From assembly GCF_030678915.1 (NCBI RefSeq), contig NZ_JAUUTZ010000002.1, forward strand, positions 1 through 64,000: 64,000 nt of DNA, read 5' to 3'. The position numbers were made by a program, and so were the translations under genes. Source of the DNA: Paracoccus wurundjeri (GTDB lineage: Bacteria > Pseudomonadota > Alphaproteobacteria > Rhodobacterales > Rhodobacteraceae). Position 1 is the stretch's first letter. Every line of letters begins with the position of its first letter. Shown here piece after piece: positions 27,646-36,630 of the stretch. The notes beneath the pieces are model-generated. The model ran no database searches, was not told the DNA's origin, and worked only from the letters and a program-made list of their open reading frames with translations.

Positions 27646-28500
27646 TCAGTACCGGATCGTCGCCAATTGGCGCAGCTCTTCCGCCGAAGTCGCCGGATAG
27701 CCGAAGAACTCCAGATAGGCGGGGATCTGTTCGAACAGCATGTCGGTGCCGATCTGGATCCGGCAACCCCGCGCCCTGGCGGCGGCCAGAAAGGCGGTTT
27801 CCTCGCGCTTCATCACCACTTCGCCGACAAAACTGGCCGGGTCGAGCCGGGTCACGTCCAAAGGCATCGGATCGCCCTCCTGCATCCCCATCGGCGTTGC
27901 ATTCACGACGATCTCCCAGCCTGCGGGATCACTGGAGCCGGTGGTGACTTCGAGAAACGGGCAGGTCCGGCGCAGATTGGCGGCAAGCCGCTTGGCCGAG
28001 GCGGCATTTATGTCATAGAGCCCCAACCGTGCCGCGCCCGCGGCTGCCAGGGACGCCGCGATGGCCGAACCGACGCCGCCTGTTCCGACCACAAGCGCCG
28101 ACGCGCCCGTTACTTCACAGCCCTTGCGCATAATACCACGCACGAAACCCTCGCCATCGAACATCTCGCCGATCAATCGCCCGTCGGAATCGCGGCGCAC
28201 CGCATTGCAGGCGCCGCATATGCGGACGGCGGTGCTGATCTCGTCCAGCAGATCGACGACGGCGACCTTGTGCGGCATGGTGATCAACGCTCCGGCAAAG
28301 TTCCGCAGCCTTGCAACCAAAGGCATGAAGGCAGGAAAATCCCCGGATTCGCATCCCATCGGCACAACCACCGTGTCGATTCCCCGGGCCTCGAACCAGG
28401 GGTTGTAGATCATCGGCGCCTTGAAGCTTTCGGTCGGCACGCCGATATGGGCGATCACCCGGGTATGGCCGGAAATCATCTGCTTTTCCTCATATGTCAT
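27646..28500 (-). CDS. Shikimate/quinate dehydrogenase family protein (AroE-like)
   Basis: This 284-residue NAD(P)-dependent enzyme has the AroE fold. The catalytic Lys is in ITMPHK, and the Rossmann motif is VVGTGGVGSA followed by NATPMGM. The usual shikimate-binding S-x-S of AroE is replaced (GVPTESFKAP), and the NTDxxG-type segment reads MFDGEGF. So this is a catabolic or divergent member rather than the biosynthetic enzyme. It overlaps the dehydroshikimate dehydratase gene (ATGA), which fits oxidation of quinate or shikimate to dehydroquinate or dehydroshikimate. The true substrate is inferred from context. Confidence 0.85.
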   Translation of the reverse strand: MTYEEKQMISGHTRVIAHIGVPTESFKAPMIYNPWFEARGIDTVVVPMGCESGDFPAFMPLVARLRNFAGALITMPHKVAVVDLLDEISTAVRICGACNAVRRDSDGRLIGEMFDGEGFVRGIMRKGCEVTGASALVVGTGGVGSAIAASLAAAGAARLGLYDINAASAKRLAANLRRTCPFLEVTTGSSDPAGWEIVVNATPMGMQEGDPMPLDVTRLDPASFVGEVVMKREETAFLAAARARGCRIQIGTDMLFEQIPAYLEFFGYPATSAEELRQLATIRY

Positions 28501-30383
28501 TTACGCGGCATGTCCTTGCCGCGCAGCAGGCGTTTCAACGCGGCAATACGGAACGGGGCGTTCAGTGCGCCGTAACCGTCATATCCGCCGCGTCTTTCGA
28601 CGATTTCAAAGAACAGCCCGCCTTGCAGCGGCTTGCCGTAGAACTGGAAGAACTCGGTCTCGCCTTCGGCTTCATAAAGGATGTTCCAGCGACGCAGGCG
28701 GGCGATTTCCCGGTCGTCCAGCCCATAGCGGGCTTGCAGGTCGTCATAGTAATTCTCGGGGATCGGCAGCATCTGGAAACCCGTTCCCGCCATGCTTTCG
28801 GCGGAGTTGAAGATATCCTTTGATGCCAGCGCGATGTGCTGCACTGCCGAACCCATCGAATCCGTCAGGAAGCCTCCGGCCAGTGTCCGGTGCGACTGCG
28901 CTCCGTTCAGAGTGATCCGGGTGCCGCGATCGGGCGAAGCGATAGCCTGAGAGCGGGTCAGCCCATCGGGATCGGCGACGTCCAGCATCGGGCGGCGCTC
29001 CATCTCGAAGATCGAGGTGTAGAACAGGGTCCAGCTAAGCATTTCATCGTAATTCATCGTCTCGGCCAGATGATCCACGCGCATCAGCCCGAAATCGGAT
29101 ACCTGTTCCCCCGTCGGCCTGAATTCGACATCCCATACGTCATTCAGCCCGCTTTTCGCGTCAATGAAATGCAGGATCGAGCCACCGACGCCACGAATGG
29201 CCGGGATCTCCATCTCGCCCGGCCCCAGAGGCTGGCTGAACAAGGTCGCATCCAAAGCCCGTGCCCGCTGCGCCGTGGCTCGTGCATCGGCGACCCGCAG
29301 ACCGACATCGCAGACCCCGGTGCCGTGATTCAGAAAGAAGCTATGCGCAAACCCGGTTTCCTCGACATTCACGACGATGCGGATATCGCCCTGCCGCCAC
29401 ACTGCGACCTGTTTGTTGCGGTGTTCGCCTTCACGGTGAAAGCCCATCTGCGTCAGTGCCGTCTCCAATTCGCGGGCCTCCGAGGGGCTCGAGGCGAATT
29501 CGATGAACTCTATGCCGGCGACACGGATATTGGCGGGCAGGTCGGGCAGGCCGGCGGTCAGCGCGGGTTCGGCACGGCGGGCCTGATCCATAAGCCAGAT
29601 CAGGGAACGATGACCGTCGCGGGCGATGGCGGCGGGATTGCCGCCGCGAAACTGATCGTTGAAAATCTCGAGCGACAGCGGACCGTCATAACCGCTTGCC
29701 GCGACGGCGCGCATGAAATCCGTAACCGGAAGATCACCCTCGCCCGGCATGTTCCGGAAATGGCGGGACAGATACAGCAGGTCCATGTTGATTTGCGGCG
29801 CATCGGCCAGCTGCACGAAGAATATCCGGTCGCCGGGAATGCGCCGGATGGTATCGGGATCGATGCCGCGGCCAAGGCTATGAAAACTGTCGAGAACCAA
29901 TCCAAGCGCGGGATGATCGGCGCGGCGGACGATCTCCCATGCGTCGCGGTGATCGTTGACATGGCGGCCCCATGCCAATGCCTCATATCCGATCCGCAGC
30001 CCCCGCTCGGCCGCGATTCCCGCCAGTTCCGCCAGATCGTCGGCGGCACGGTCGATGCCGCCCATGGCCTGCGGATGAACCGAGGAACAGATCAGCATCA
30101 GTTCCGCATCCAGTTCGGCCATCAGGTCGAATTTATGCCGCGCGCGGTCGAAGGCGCGGGCGCGCAAAGGCCCGGGCAGCCCCTCGAAATCGCGGAAGGG
30201 CTGATACAGCATGATCTCCAGCCCGTGATCGCGGACCATCGCCCCGATCTCGTGCGGGCTTGCAGCGTCCTGCAGGAAATCCTGCTCGAACATCTCCAGC
30301 CCGTCGAAACCGGCGGCAGCGATCGCCGCCAGTTTCTCGGCCAGATTCCCCGCAATTGAAACCGTCGCGATCGAGGTCTTCAT
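28497..30383 (-). CDS. quiC: 3-dehydroshikimate dehydratase fused to an HPPD-like domain (QuiC type)
   Basis: This 628-residue fusion starts at MKTSIATVSIAG. Residues about 1-270 form an AP-endonuclease-2-type TIM barrel with metal ligands in LVLDSFHSLG and LSLEIFND. Residues about 285-620 are two VOC modules of the 4-hydroxyphenylpyruvate dioxygenase fold. The barrel of this family converts 3-dehydroshikimate to protocatechuate. The HPPD His-His-Glu iron ligands appear intact (MRVDHLAE, AVQHIALAS, GLFFEIVERR), so a second metal-dependent activity is possible; its role in the family is unclear. The gene overlaps tctA upstream and the AroE-like gene downstream by four bases each, forming one operon. 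Confidence 0.9.
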   Translation of the reverse strand: MKTSIATVSIAGNLAEKLAAIAAAGFDGLEMFEQDFLQDAASPHEIGAMVRDHGLEIMLYQPFRDFEGLPGPLRARAFDRARHKFDLMAELDAELMLICSSVHPQAMGGIDRAADDLAELAGIAAERGLRIGYEALAWGRHVNDHRDAWEIVRRADHPALGLVLDSFHSLGRGIDPDTIRRIPGDRIFFVQLADAPQINMDLLYLSRHFRNMPGEGDLPVTDFMRAVAASGYDGPLSLEIFNDQFRGGNPAAIARDGHRSLIWLMDQARRAEPALTAGLPDLPANIRVAGIEFIEFASSPSEARELETALTQMGFHREGEHRNKQVAVWRQGDIRIVVNVEETGFAHSFFLNHGTGVCDVGLRVADARATAQRARALDATLFSQPLGPGEMEIPAIRGVGGSILHFIDAKSGLNDVWDVEFRPTGEQVSDFGLMRVDHLAETMNYDEMLSWTLFYTSIFEMERRPMLDVADPDGLTRSQAIASPDRGTRITLNGAQSHRTLAGGFLTDSMGSAVQHIALASKDIFNSAESMAGTGFQMLPIPENYYDDLQARYGLDDREIARLRRWNILYEAEGETEFFQFYGKPLQGGLFFEIVERRGGYDGYGALNAPFRIAALKRLLRGKDMPRK

Positions 30384-31891
30384 GACCTGCTCTCTGATTT
30401 CAGTCTGCGGCGGATGCCGCGCCATATCGGCGTCTGGCTGATGAAGATCAGCACCACCATCGTCAGCAGCACAAGCGACAGGGGGCTGGTCAGCATGCCC
30501 TTGAACAGCCCCGAGACGCTGCCCTGTTCGGATATGATCGCACGGCGCCAGTTTTCGTCCAGAAGCCGCGACAGGATCACACCAAGGATCACGGGACCAA
30601 GCTGATACCCGTAAGATTTCATGAAATAGCCCAGCACGCCGAAGCCAAGCATCCAGTAGACATCGCTGATCGAGTTGTTGACCGCATAGGCGCCGACGAT
30701 GGACAGAAGCAGGATCAGCGGGATCAGCACCGTCCGCGGCATCTCGACGATTTTGGTGAAGATCCGGATACCGGTCAGGCCGAAGATCAGCATGAAGATA
30801 TTGGCGAGCATCAATGCGCCGGTGATGAACCAGAACATATGCGGCTGTTCGACCATCAGCATCGGGCCGGGGTTCAGCCCGTGGATATACAAGGCGCCGA
30901 TCATGATCGCGGTGACCGCATCGCCCGGAATGCCCAGCGTCAGCATCGGGATGAAGGCGCCGCCCACCGCGGCGTTATTCGCCGTCTCGGGCGCCACCAG
31001 ACCCTCTTTCGCGCCCTGCCCAAAGGGCACTTCGGGATTGCGAGTGACGCGCTTGGCATGGTCATAAGCCATCAGGGCCGCAATATCCCCGCCGGTGCCG
31101 GGCAATGCTCCGATGATAACGCCAATGCCTGATGTCTGAAGCGACAGCGGCAGATAACGACGGACCGAGACCCAGTCCGGGACGATACGCCGGATGGTCT
31201 GCTTGACGGCGGTCTTGTCCACATGATGCAGTTGAAGCAGCGCCTCGGAGACGCCGAACATGCCGATCATGACAGCGATAAAGCTGATGCCGCCCCACAG
31301 GCCGGTAAACCCGAAAGTCAGGCGCTCTTCCGCCGTCAGCGGGTCCAGTCCGACCGTGCCGATCAGCAGCCCCAGTGCGCCCGCAAAGATGCCCTTCACA
31401 AGGCTTTCGCCCGATAAGGACCCAACCAGCAGGATACCCAGGACCGCAAGAAGCATGAAGTCGCGCGGCTGGAAGGTCAGGGCGAAATCACTGACCGCCG
31501 GTGCCGCGACGGCCAGCACGATGATACCGATCAGCCCGCCGATAAAGGACATGACCGTCGTCAGCCCGATCGCTTCGCCGGCAAGCCCTTTCTGCGCCAT
31601 GGGGTAGCCGTCCATCGCAGTGGCAATCGCCGATGGAGCGCCGGGGATATTCAGCAGGATCGCCGTGCGCGAACCGCCATAGACGCCCCCCATGAAGATG
31701 CCGACCATCAGGCACAGCGCCGAATTGACATCCCATGTAAAGGTGAACCCGATCAGGATCGACACCGCCATGGTAACGGACAGCCCCGGAATCGCGCCGA
31801 CATAGACGCCCGCAAAGGTGCCCGCTGCAACCAGGAACAGGAGCTTCAGGTCCAGCCACGGGATCAGGAAATATTCAAGCGCCTGTATCAC
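30380..31891 (-). CDS. tctA: Tripartite tricarboxylate transporter, large TM subunit TctA
   Basis: This 503-residue polytopic protein carries the TctA signatures GAIPGLSVTMAVSILIGFTF near the N-terminus and GALPGTGGDIAALMAYDHAKR in the middle, with about 12 TM helices. TctA is the transport channel of the secondary TTT importers. Adjacent quinate/shikimate catabolic genes suggest an aromatic-acid precursor such as quinate, shikimate or dehydroshikimate as the cargo rather than citrate; this is inference. Confidence 0.95.
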   Translation of the reverse strand: MIQALEYFLIPWLDLKLLFLVAAGTFAGVYVGAIPGLSVTMAVSILIGFTFTWDVNSALCLMVGIFMGGVYGGSRTAILLNIPGAPSAIATAMDGYPMAQKGLAGEAIGLTTVMSFIGGLIGIIVLAVAAPAVSDFALTFQPRDFMLLAVLGILLVGSLSGESLVKGIFAGALGLLIGTVGLDPLTAEERLTFGFTGLWGGISFIAVMIGMFGVSEALLQLHHVDKTAVKQTIRRIVPDWVSVRRYLPLSLQTSGIGVIIGALPGTGGDIAALMAYDHAKRVTRNPEVPFGQGAKEGLVAPETANNAAVGGAFIPMLTLGIPGDAVTAIMIGALYIHGLNPGPMLMVEQPHMFWFITGALMLANIFMLIFGLTGIRIFTKIVEMPRTVLIPLILLLSIVGAYAVNNSISDVYWMLGFGVLGYFMKSYGYQLGPVILGVILSRLLDENWRRAIISEQGSVSGLFKGMLTSPLSLVLLTMVVLIFISQTPIWRGIRRRLKSESRS

Positions 31892-32400
31892 CGGGTACCT
31901 CCGAAGATTTGGCCGATGGTGGCAAGGATCTCGGCCTCGGGCACGATACCGGCGGGCATCAGCACCGAGAAGACGAGCCTGAAGACGATATAGACCAGAA
32001 CCAGCGCCAGCAGCGATACGCCAACCGCAAAGATCAGCCCGCCGCGCCGCAGGTAAAGGACGGACAGGATCAGGAAGATCAGCGAGGTCGGCAGGAAGCC
32101 CAAGGATGTCAGCAGCAGCGCATAGCCGGTGATGAACAGCATCATCACGATCACTGCCGGCGGCAGAATATCTTGCATGAAGCGGGTTCGGTCACGCTTG
32201 GCCCCGCGCCAGCAATTCAGCAGGATCAGCCCCGAGCTGATCATCATGACCAGGGCGACGGCCATAGGAAGCGCCCCCGGTGAACTGAGCGATTCAAAAC
32301 CCGAGATTCGATATGACGACCACAGAAGCACGACGCTGCAGACGAACATTGCAGCGTTGAAAGCAAGCTCTCCGGCGCTGCGAATACGATTGTTATGCAT
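31888..32400 (-). CDS. tctB: Tripartite tricarboxylate transporter, small TM subunit TctB
   Basis: This 170-residue protein has four hydrophobic helices in the TctB pattern (pair at the N-terminus, a PPAVIVMMLFITGYALLL helix, and a C-terminal helix pair). It overlaps tctA by four bases and lies 59 bp after tctC. TctB associates with TctA in the inner membrane. Confidence 0.9.
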   Translation of the reverse strand: MHNNRIRSAGELAFNAAMFVCSVVLLWSSYRISGFESLSSPGALPMAVALVMMISSGLILLNCWRGAKRDRTRFMQDILPPAVIVMMLFITGYALLLTSLGFLPTSLIFLILSVLYLRRGGLIFAVGVSLLALVLVYIVFRLVFSVLMPAGIVPEAEILATIGQIFGGTR

Positions 32401-32428
32401 GTCTGACCCTTCCTTCGATCAGAATGGG

Positions 32429-32452
32429 CCGCCCCGGTACAGGCCGGAGCGG
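32429..32452 (-). promoter_or_regulatory. GC hairpin between tctC and tctB
   Basis: On the transcribed strand CCGCTCCGG and CCGGGGCGG form a 9-bp stem (one G-U) with loop CCTGTA, just after the tctC stop. Placed between a binding-protein gene and its membrane subunits, it is a candidate 3'-end stabiliser or partial terminator that would raise binding-protein levels over TctB and TctA. Confidence 0.5.
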
Positions 32453-32459
32453 ATTACCG

Positions 32460-33464
32460 TCACAGTCGGGGGATGTCGAATTCTTCGGGGGAAGCCTTGG
32501 TTTCGCCCGCGTCATGCAGCAGCCAGGTCGTAAGCGATTGCCATGTCGACAGGAAATCCTGTGCTTCCTGCCCCGACAGGCTTTCGATGATATAACCCCG
32601 GTCGGCCATCAGCTTGACGAATTCCTCGCTTTCCGCGGCCTTGGCATATGCCTCGGTCAGTTTGGCGACGATCTCATCGGGGGTTCCGTTTTTGACGAAT
32701 ACGCCGAAGAAGGGTCCCCAGGGGAAGTAATCGGCATATTCGGGATTCGTCTCGCCCAACGCGGGCACATCCGGCAGAATATCGCTTGGCGTGTTGTCGA
32801 TCATCGTGATTGCCTTGATCCTGCCGCCGTGGATTGCCTCGATCGCGGCGCCCAGCACGGCAGGCATGACATCCACCGCGCCGCTTTGCAGCGCCGTCAG
32901 GGCCGGGCCATCGCCGTCATAGGGAACCTGCGTGACCGGCAGTTCGGTTTTCGAGGCGATCATCGAGGTGACCACCGACGGCACGCCCCCGGGTCCGGTC
33001 GAGCCGAATTTCACCTCGTTCGGATGCGCCTGAACATATTCGATCATTTCGGCGAAACTGTCGAAGGGCGCGTCGTTATTGGCCACCAGAATCGGAACGC
33101 CCCGCGCCAGGATATTGATCGGCGTGAATTCGGAATAGTCGATGTCGCCCAGTCCCATAACCTTGTAGAGCAACGGATTTTCAGCACCCATCAGAAGGGT
33201 GTAGCCGTCCGGCTGTTGCGCATAGACGAATTTCGTCGCAATTGCGCCGACCCCGCCGGTCATGTTCTTCATGACCACCTTGCCGCCAAGAATCTTTTCG
33301 GCATGCGGCGTGACGGTGCGCATCACCGTATCGGTGGAACCGCCTGCGCCCCATTGGATGATGCCCTGGATTTCCTTGCCAGGATAGTCCTGCGCGAATG
33401 CTGCTGAACCTGTCGCGATGCCCAAGGCGGTGACGGCAATCAGCCTGATAAGGGTTTTATTCAT
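32460..33464 (-). CDS. tctC: Tripartite tricarboxylate transporter solute receptor TctC
   Basis: This 334-residue periplasmic receptor has a Sec signal peptide (ALGIATGSAAFA-QD), with the start at the ATG after GGGGAGGAG. It shows the TctC pattern: IQGIIQWGAGGSTDTVMR for the first ligand loop, and FGSTGPGGVPSVV in the centre. The first loop is IQWGAGGSTD rather than the common VPFAPGGxxD, which may reflect a non-citrate ligand. It opens the transporter and catabolic operon and is preceded by a LysR gene on the same strand. Confidence 0.92.
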   Translation of the reverse strand: MNKTLIRLIAVTALGIATGSAAFAQDYPGKEIQGIIQWGAGGSTDTVMRTVTPHAEKILGGKVVMKNMTGGVGAIATKFVYAQQPDGYTLLMGAENPLLYKVMGLGDIDYSEFTPINILARGVPILVANNDAPFDSFAEMIEYVQAHPNEVKFGSTGPGGVPSVVTSMIASKTELPVTQVPYDGDGPALTALQSGAVDVMPAVLGAAIEAIHGGRIKAITMIDNTPSDILPDVPALGETNPEYADYFPWGPFFGVFVKNGTPDEIVAKLTEAYAKAAESEEFVKLMADRGYIIESLSGQEAQDFLSTWQSLTTWLLHDAGETKASPEEFDIPRL

Positions 33465-33584
33465 GATGCTCCTCCCCTGTTCCGGGCGAATCCCGGTTCT
33501 CCTGAAACGCATCATCTGGCTATAATTCAGTTACGGCAAATACAAATTCGGCACGATCCTTAACATGATGTTAATATACCCGAC

Positions 33585-34514
33585 TCACCTTGCCTTGCGC
33601 TGCTCCCAGGGGCGGGACTCTGTGGCGCGGGACAGTTCCCGCCGCAACTGCTGAATCGCGTATTCGGCAAAACCGGAAAGCACGCGCCCTGCCTTGGTCA
33701 CGATATAGATGGTAATCGGCGTTTCCTCGATCAGCGACAGCCGCACGACACCGGGCATGTAAAGCTCTGCCACGGAGAATTCGTCGATCACCGCCACGCC
33801 CAGCCCGTGGCGCACAAGACTGACGACGGTCTGGGCGAAACGGCCGCGCATCGAATAGCGCACGGGCAATCCGGCATCTCGTAACGGAGTCGCGCAAACC
33901 CTGCCATAGGGATCCTCGGGATCGACACCGATCATCGGATATTTCGCCAGATCATGGATCGACACCCGCACGGAAGCCGCCAGTGGGTGATCTTCGGGGA
34001 CAATGGCGGCCAGACGGCCGCGGGCGGCGATTTCATTGCTGATTCCGGCATTTTCCACCGAGGTGCTCATCAACACGAATTCGCCGCGTTCCAGCATCAG
34101 ATAGTCGATGGTTTCCTCGATCTTCAGGATATTCAGATCGATGAACAGATCAGGATAGCGTTGCCGGATCGACCGCGCCGCCCGCGCGGCAATGAACTGC
34201 GCAACCGACGGCGCCGAGGCGAAGGACAGATCCACCGCCTCGCCCCGCTGCAATGAAGCAACGGCGCGGTTCAGGTTTTCGACATTGCCGAACACCCTGC
34301 CAATCTGATCGAAGATCGAACCGGCTTCGACTGCCGGCAGGTAGACACCGCCGCGCCGCTCGAAAAGTCGCAGCCCCAGGGCTTCTTCGGTATGTTTGAC
34401 CAATCGGCTGATCCCGGGCGCGGATACGTTCAGCATCCGCGCAGCCCCGCTGATCGTCCCGGTCAGCATCACGGCACGGATGACTTCGATCTGGCGCAAG
34501 GTCAGTTGATGCAT
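33585..34514 (-). CDS. LysR-family transcriptional regulator
   Basis: This 309-residue regulator has an N-terminal winged helix (LTLRQIEVIRAVMLTGTISG, then APGISRLVKHTEEALGLRLFERRGG) and a C-terminal effector-binding domain. The start giving MHQLTLRQ fits the family; a longer frame adds an unlikely basic leader. It lies 120 bp upstream of tctC on the same strand, rather than divergent as is more common. It most likely controls the tctCBA-quiC-aroE-like operon in response to its substrate, which is inferred from position. Confidence 0.9.
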   Translation of the reverse strand: MHQLTLRQIEVIRAVMLTGTISGAARMLNVSAPGISRLVKHTEEALGLRLFERRGGVYLPAVEAGSIFDQIGRVFGNVENLNRAVASLQRGEAVDLSFASAPSVAQFIAARAARSIRQRYPDLFIDLNILKIEETIDYLMLERGEFVLMSTSVENAGISNEIAARGRLAAIVPEDHPLAASVRVSIHDLAKYPMIGVDPEDPYGRVCATPLRDAGLPVRYSMRGRFAQTVVSLVRHGLGVAVIDEFSVAELYMPGVVRLSLIEETPITIYIVTKAGRVLSGFAEYAIQQLRRELSRATESRPWEQRKAR

Positions 34515-34646
34515 GAACCGGGCCGCCCGCTGCAGATGAATTCCACCGAAACCAACAGGCCAGATTTCCGCCACGCAGTCCATAGCCGAAGAAGGTGAGC
34601 GACACCGCCCGCGGGGCAGAGCAGGGGCATTCAATCGTATGATTGA

Positions 34647-34736
34647 TGGCGGAGACGAAGGGATTCGAACCCTCGAGACCCTTCCGGGCCTACTCCCTTA
34701 GCAGGGGAGCGCCTTCGACCACTCGGCCACGTCTCC
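34647..34736 (-). tRNA. tRNA-Ser (GCT)
   Basis: Read on the minus strand, acceptor stem GGAGACG/CGTCTCC is followed by G and an encoded CCA. The anticodon stem CTCCC/GGGAG encloses loop CTGCTAA with anticodon GCT. A long variable arm (TAGGCCCGGAAGGGTCTC) and a T-arm with GGTTCGAATCC confirm a class II serine tRNA. Confidence 0.97.
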
Positions 34737-35059
34737 ACCGATCCGTATATGGATCGGCAGGCAAGGAAACAAGGGCAAAAATCGATGCTTGCATGCGAAG
34801 GCCGGATTTTCGCGCCGTGATGCTATCTGGCAGAGTAACACAACACCGCGCAGCATGTTGCGGGGGGAATTCGTCAACGGTTGTTCTTGTTTTGCCCCAG
34901 CCCTAGCCCCTTCCGCTGCCGCATCGCGAAGAGACATAACCCGCAGCGCCGACTGCTCCTGTCTTCTAACTGCTAACCGCCACCCGGTCTGAGCATAAAA
35001 CTTAGCAACTTGACAAAGTTTTGCTTGCGTCATCGGAAAATTTCGGAATAGTTAGCGAT
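34737..35059. promoter_or_regulatory. Gene-free region upstream of the ArsR gene
   Basis: No gene is supported in these 323 bases. Near the end there is a TTGACA at 35010-35015 within CAACTTGACAAAGTTTTG, where AACTT and AAGTT flank GACA as a short dyad. A promoter and an ArsR autoregulatory operator are plausible here, but the -10 box is weak. Confidence 0.35.
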
Positions 35060-35401
35060 ATGGCTAAGCATGATTCCGATCTCTCGCTGCTCTTTCGCGC
35101 GCTTGCCGATCCGACCCGCCGGTCGATCCTGACCCGGCTTGCCGAAACACCGGCGCGGGTAACGGATCTGGCCGGGCCTACGGGACTGCGGCTGCCCACG
35201 GTGATGCGGCATCTTTCCGTGCTGGAACAGGCGGGGCTGATCACGACGTCCAAGGACGGGCGGATACGCACATGCGCCATCGTGCCCCAGGCTCTGGATC
35301 CGGTTCGGACATGGCTCGACGAACAGCGGGACATCTGGGAGGCCCGGCTGGACCGGCTGGATGCATTTGTGATGAATGTGATGAAGGAAGGCAAAGAATG
35401 A
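35060..35401 (+). CDS. ArsR-family transcriptional regulator
   Basis: This 113-residue winged-helix protein has the ArsR core LFRALADPTRRSILTRLAE and recognition helix LPTVMRHLSVLEQAGLITTSKDGR. No metal-binding Cys pair is present, so it belongs to the metal-independent group commonly paired with AHSA1/SRPBCC proteins. Its stop overlaps the SRPBCC start (ATGA), the usual arrangement. The start at 35060 is chosen over an in-frame start 39 bases upstream, which adds a non-conserved leader. Confidence 0.92.
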   Translation: MAKHDSDLSLLFRALADPTRRSILTRLAETPARVTDLAGPTGLRLPTVMRHLSVLEQAGLITTSKDGRIRTCAIVPQALDPVRTWLDEQRDIWEARLDRLDAFVMNVMKEGKE

Positions 35402-36324
35402 CACGGAACCCCGCGACAAATATTGCGCCCCGAACGGTACCTGATGACAGGAAGGGTCGCTTTGCGACACTTGCTTTCGACAGGGATGTGGCCGCGCCAG
35501 TGGCCGTGCTGTGGGAAGCATGGACGACTCCGGCGGCGCGGGCGATCTGGGCTGCGCCATCGTCTTCGGTCACCGTGGAGTTTCTGGAGGCCGATACCAG
35601 GGTGGGTGGGCGCGAGCTGTCGCTTTGCAAGGTGGCGGGCCATCCGGATATCCGCTGCGAATGCGGCTGGCTGGAGTTGCAGCCCATGTTGCGCAGCGTG
35701 AATTACGAGGTGATCTCATCCGAAGGCGTAACGCAATCGGTCGCGCTGGTGACAGCGGATATTTCGGGAACGCAGGAACGTAGCCGGCTGGCCCTGACGG
35801 TGCAGCTTTCCTCGCTGGCAGAGGACATGGAGGCAGGCTACCAGGAAGGTTTCGCCGCCGGACTGGATAATCTCGCGGGCACGGCTGAACGGACCATGGT
35901 GCTGCAGCGGCGGATTCAGGCACCGCGATCCGTCGTCTGGGGGGCATGGATGAACGCTGAAACGCTGCCGCAATGGTGGGGGCCGGATGGCTTCTCTTGC
36001 CGGACGCAAAGGATCGATTTGCGAACGGGCGGTGAATGGGTATTCGACATGATCGCGCCGGACGGCACGGTTTTCCCGAATCATCATCGCTATCACGAGG
36101 TCTGTCCCGAAGACAGGATCGGCTATACGCTGCATTGGGGTGAAAACGGGCCGAAACATGCCGACGCCTGGGTCTCGTTCGAGGAGCAGGACGGGGTAAC
36201 GAAGGTAACGCTGGGCATGGTGTTCAGCACGGCTGCCGAGTTTCAGGAGGCAAAGGGATTCGGTGCGGCGGAACTGGGCCTGCAAACGCTGGGCAAGCTG
36301 GAGCGCTTCGTTACATCCGGTTGA
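35398..36324 (+). CDS. SRPBCC/AHSA1 protein with two tandem START-like domains
   Basis: This 308-residue protein contains two AHSA1-type domains. One covers about residues 25-155 (FDRDVAAPVAVLWEAWTTP), and the second about 165-305 (RRIQAPRSVVWGAWMNAETLPQWWGPDGF, with GGEWVFDMIAPDG and ending KLERFV). The family binds small hydrophobic ligands or acts as an Hsp90-cochaperone-like fold; the exact role is unknown. Most ArsR-linked partners have one domain, so this looks like a fusion. The second domain keeps the consensus better than the first. Confidence 0.85.
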   Translation: MTRNPATNIAPRTVPDDRKGRFATLAFDRDVAAPVAVLWEAWTTPAARAIWAAPSSSVTVEFLEADTRVGGRELSLCKVAGHPDIRCECGWLELQPMLRSVNYEVISSEGVTQSVALVTADISGTQERSRLALTVQLSSLAEDMEAGYQEGFAAGLDNLAGTAERTMVLQRRIQAPRSVVWGAWMNAETLPQWWGPDGFSCRTQRIDLRTGGEWVFDMIAPDGTVFPNHHRYHEVCPEDRIGYTLHWGENGPKHADAWVSFEEQDGVTKVTLGMVFSTAAEFQEAKGFGAAELGLQTLGKLERFVTSG

Positions 36325-36630
36325 AATACTGCATTTTCCATGGGCGGGAATAGCAGCAAATGCAACGATTGCCGATATCGGCGCTTCGGGAAGGAAACCT
36401 GATGCGCTACCGGCTTGCGGCCCGAAATGCTGAAAGCTGTCGGCGTCCTGGCGGAATGAGTGCCGCGCCGGACCGGTCCGCAGGCAAGCGTGACCCACGG
36501 AAATGGGCGGCATTTCCTGACCGGGCAATAACGGCCATGGAAATGCGCTGAACAGATTGCCATGCAACTGATCCTGCGCGAGTTGCGTTGATCCCAAGAT
36601 CACGAAACAACATAGCGCCGAAAGGGCATT
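36325..36630. other. Gene-free region before the OpgC-like gene
   Basis: I see no credible gene, tRNA or strong hairpin in these 306 bases. The downstream part should hold the promoter of the OpgC-like gene, but no clear consensus is visible. Confidence 0.4.
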
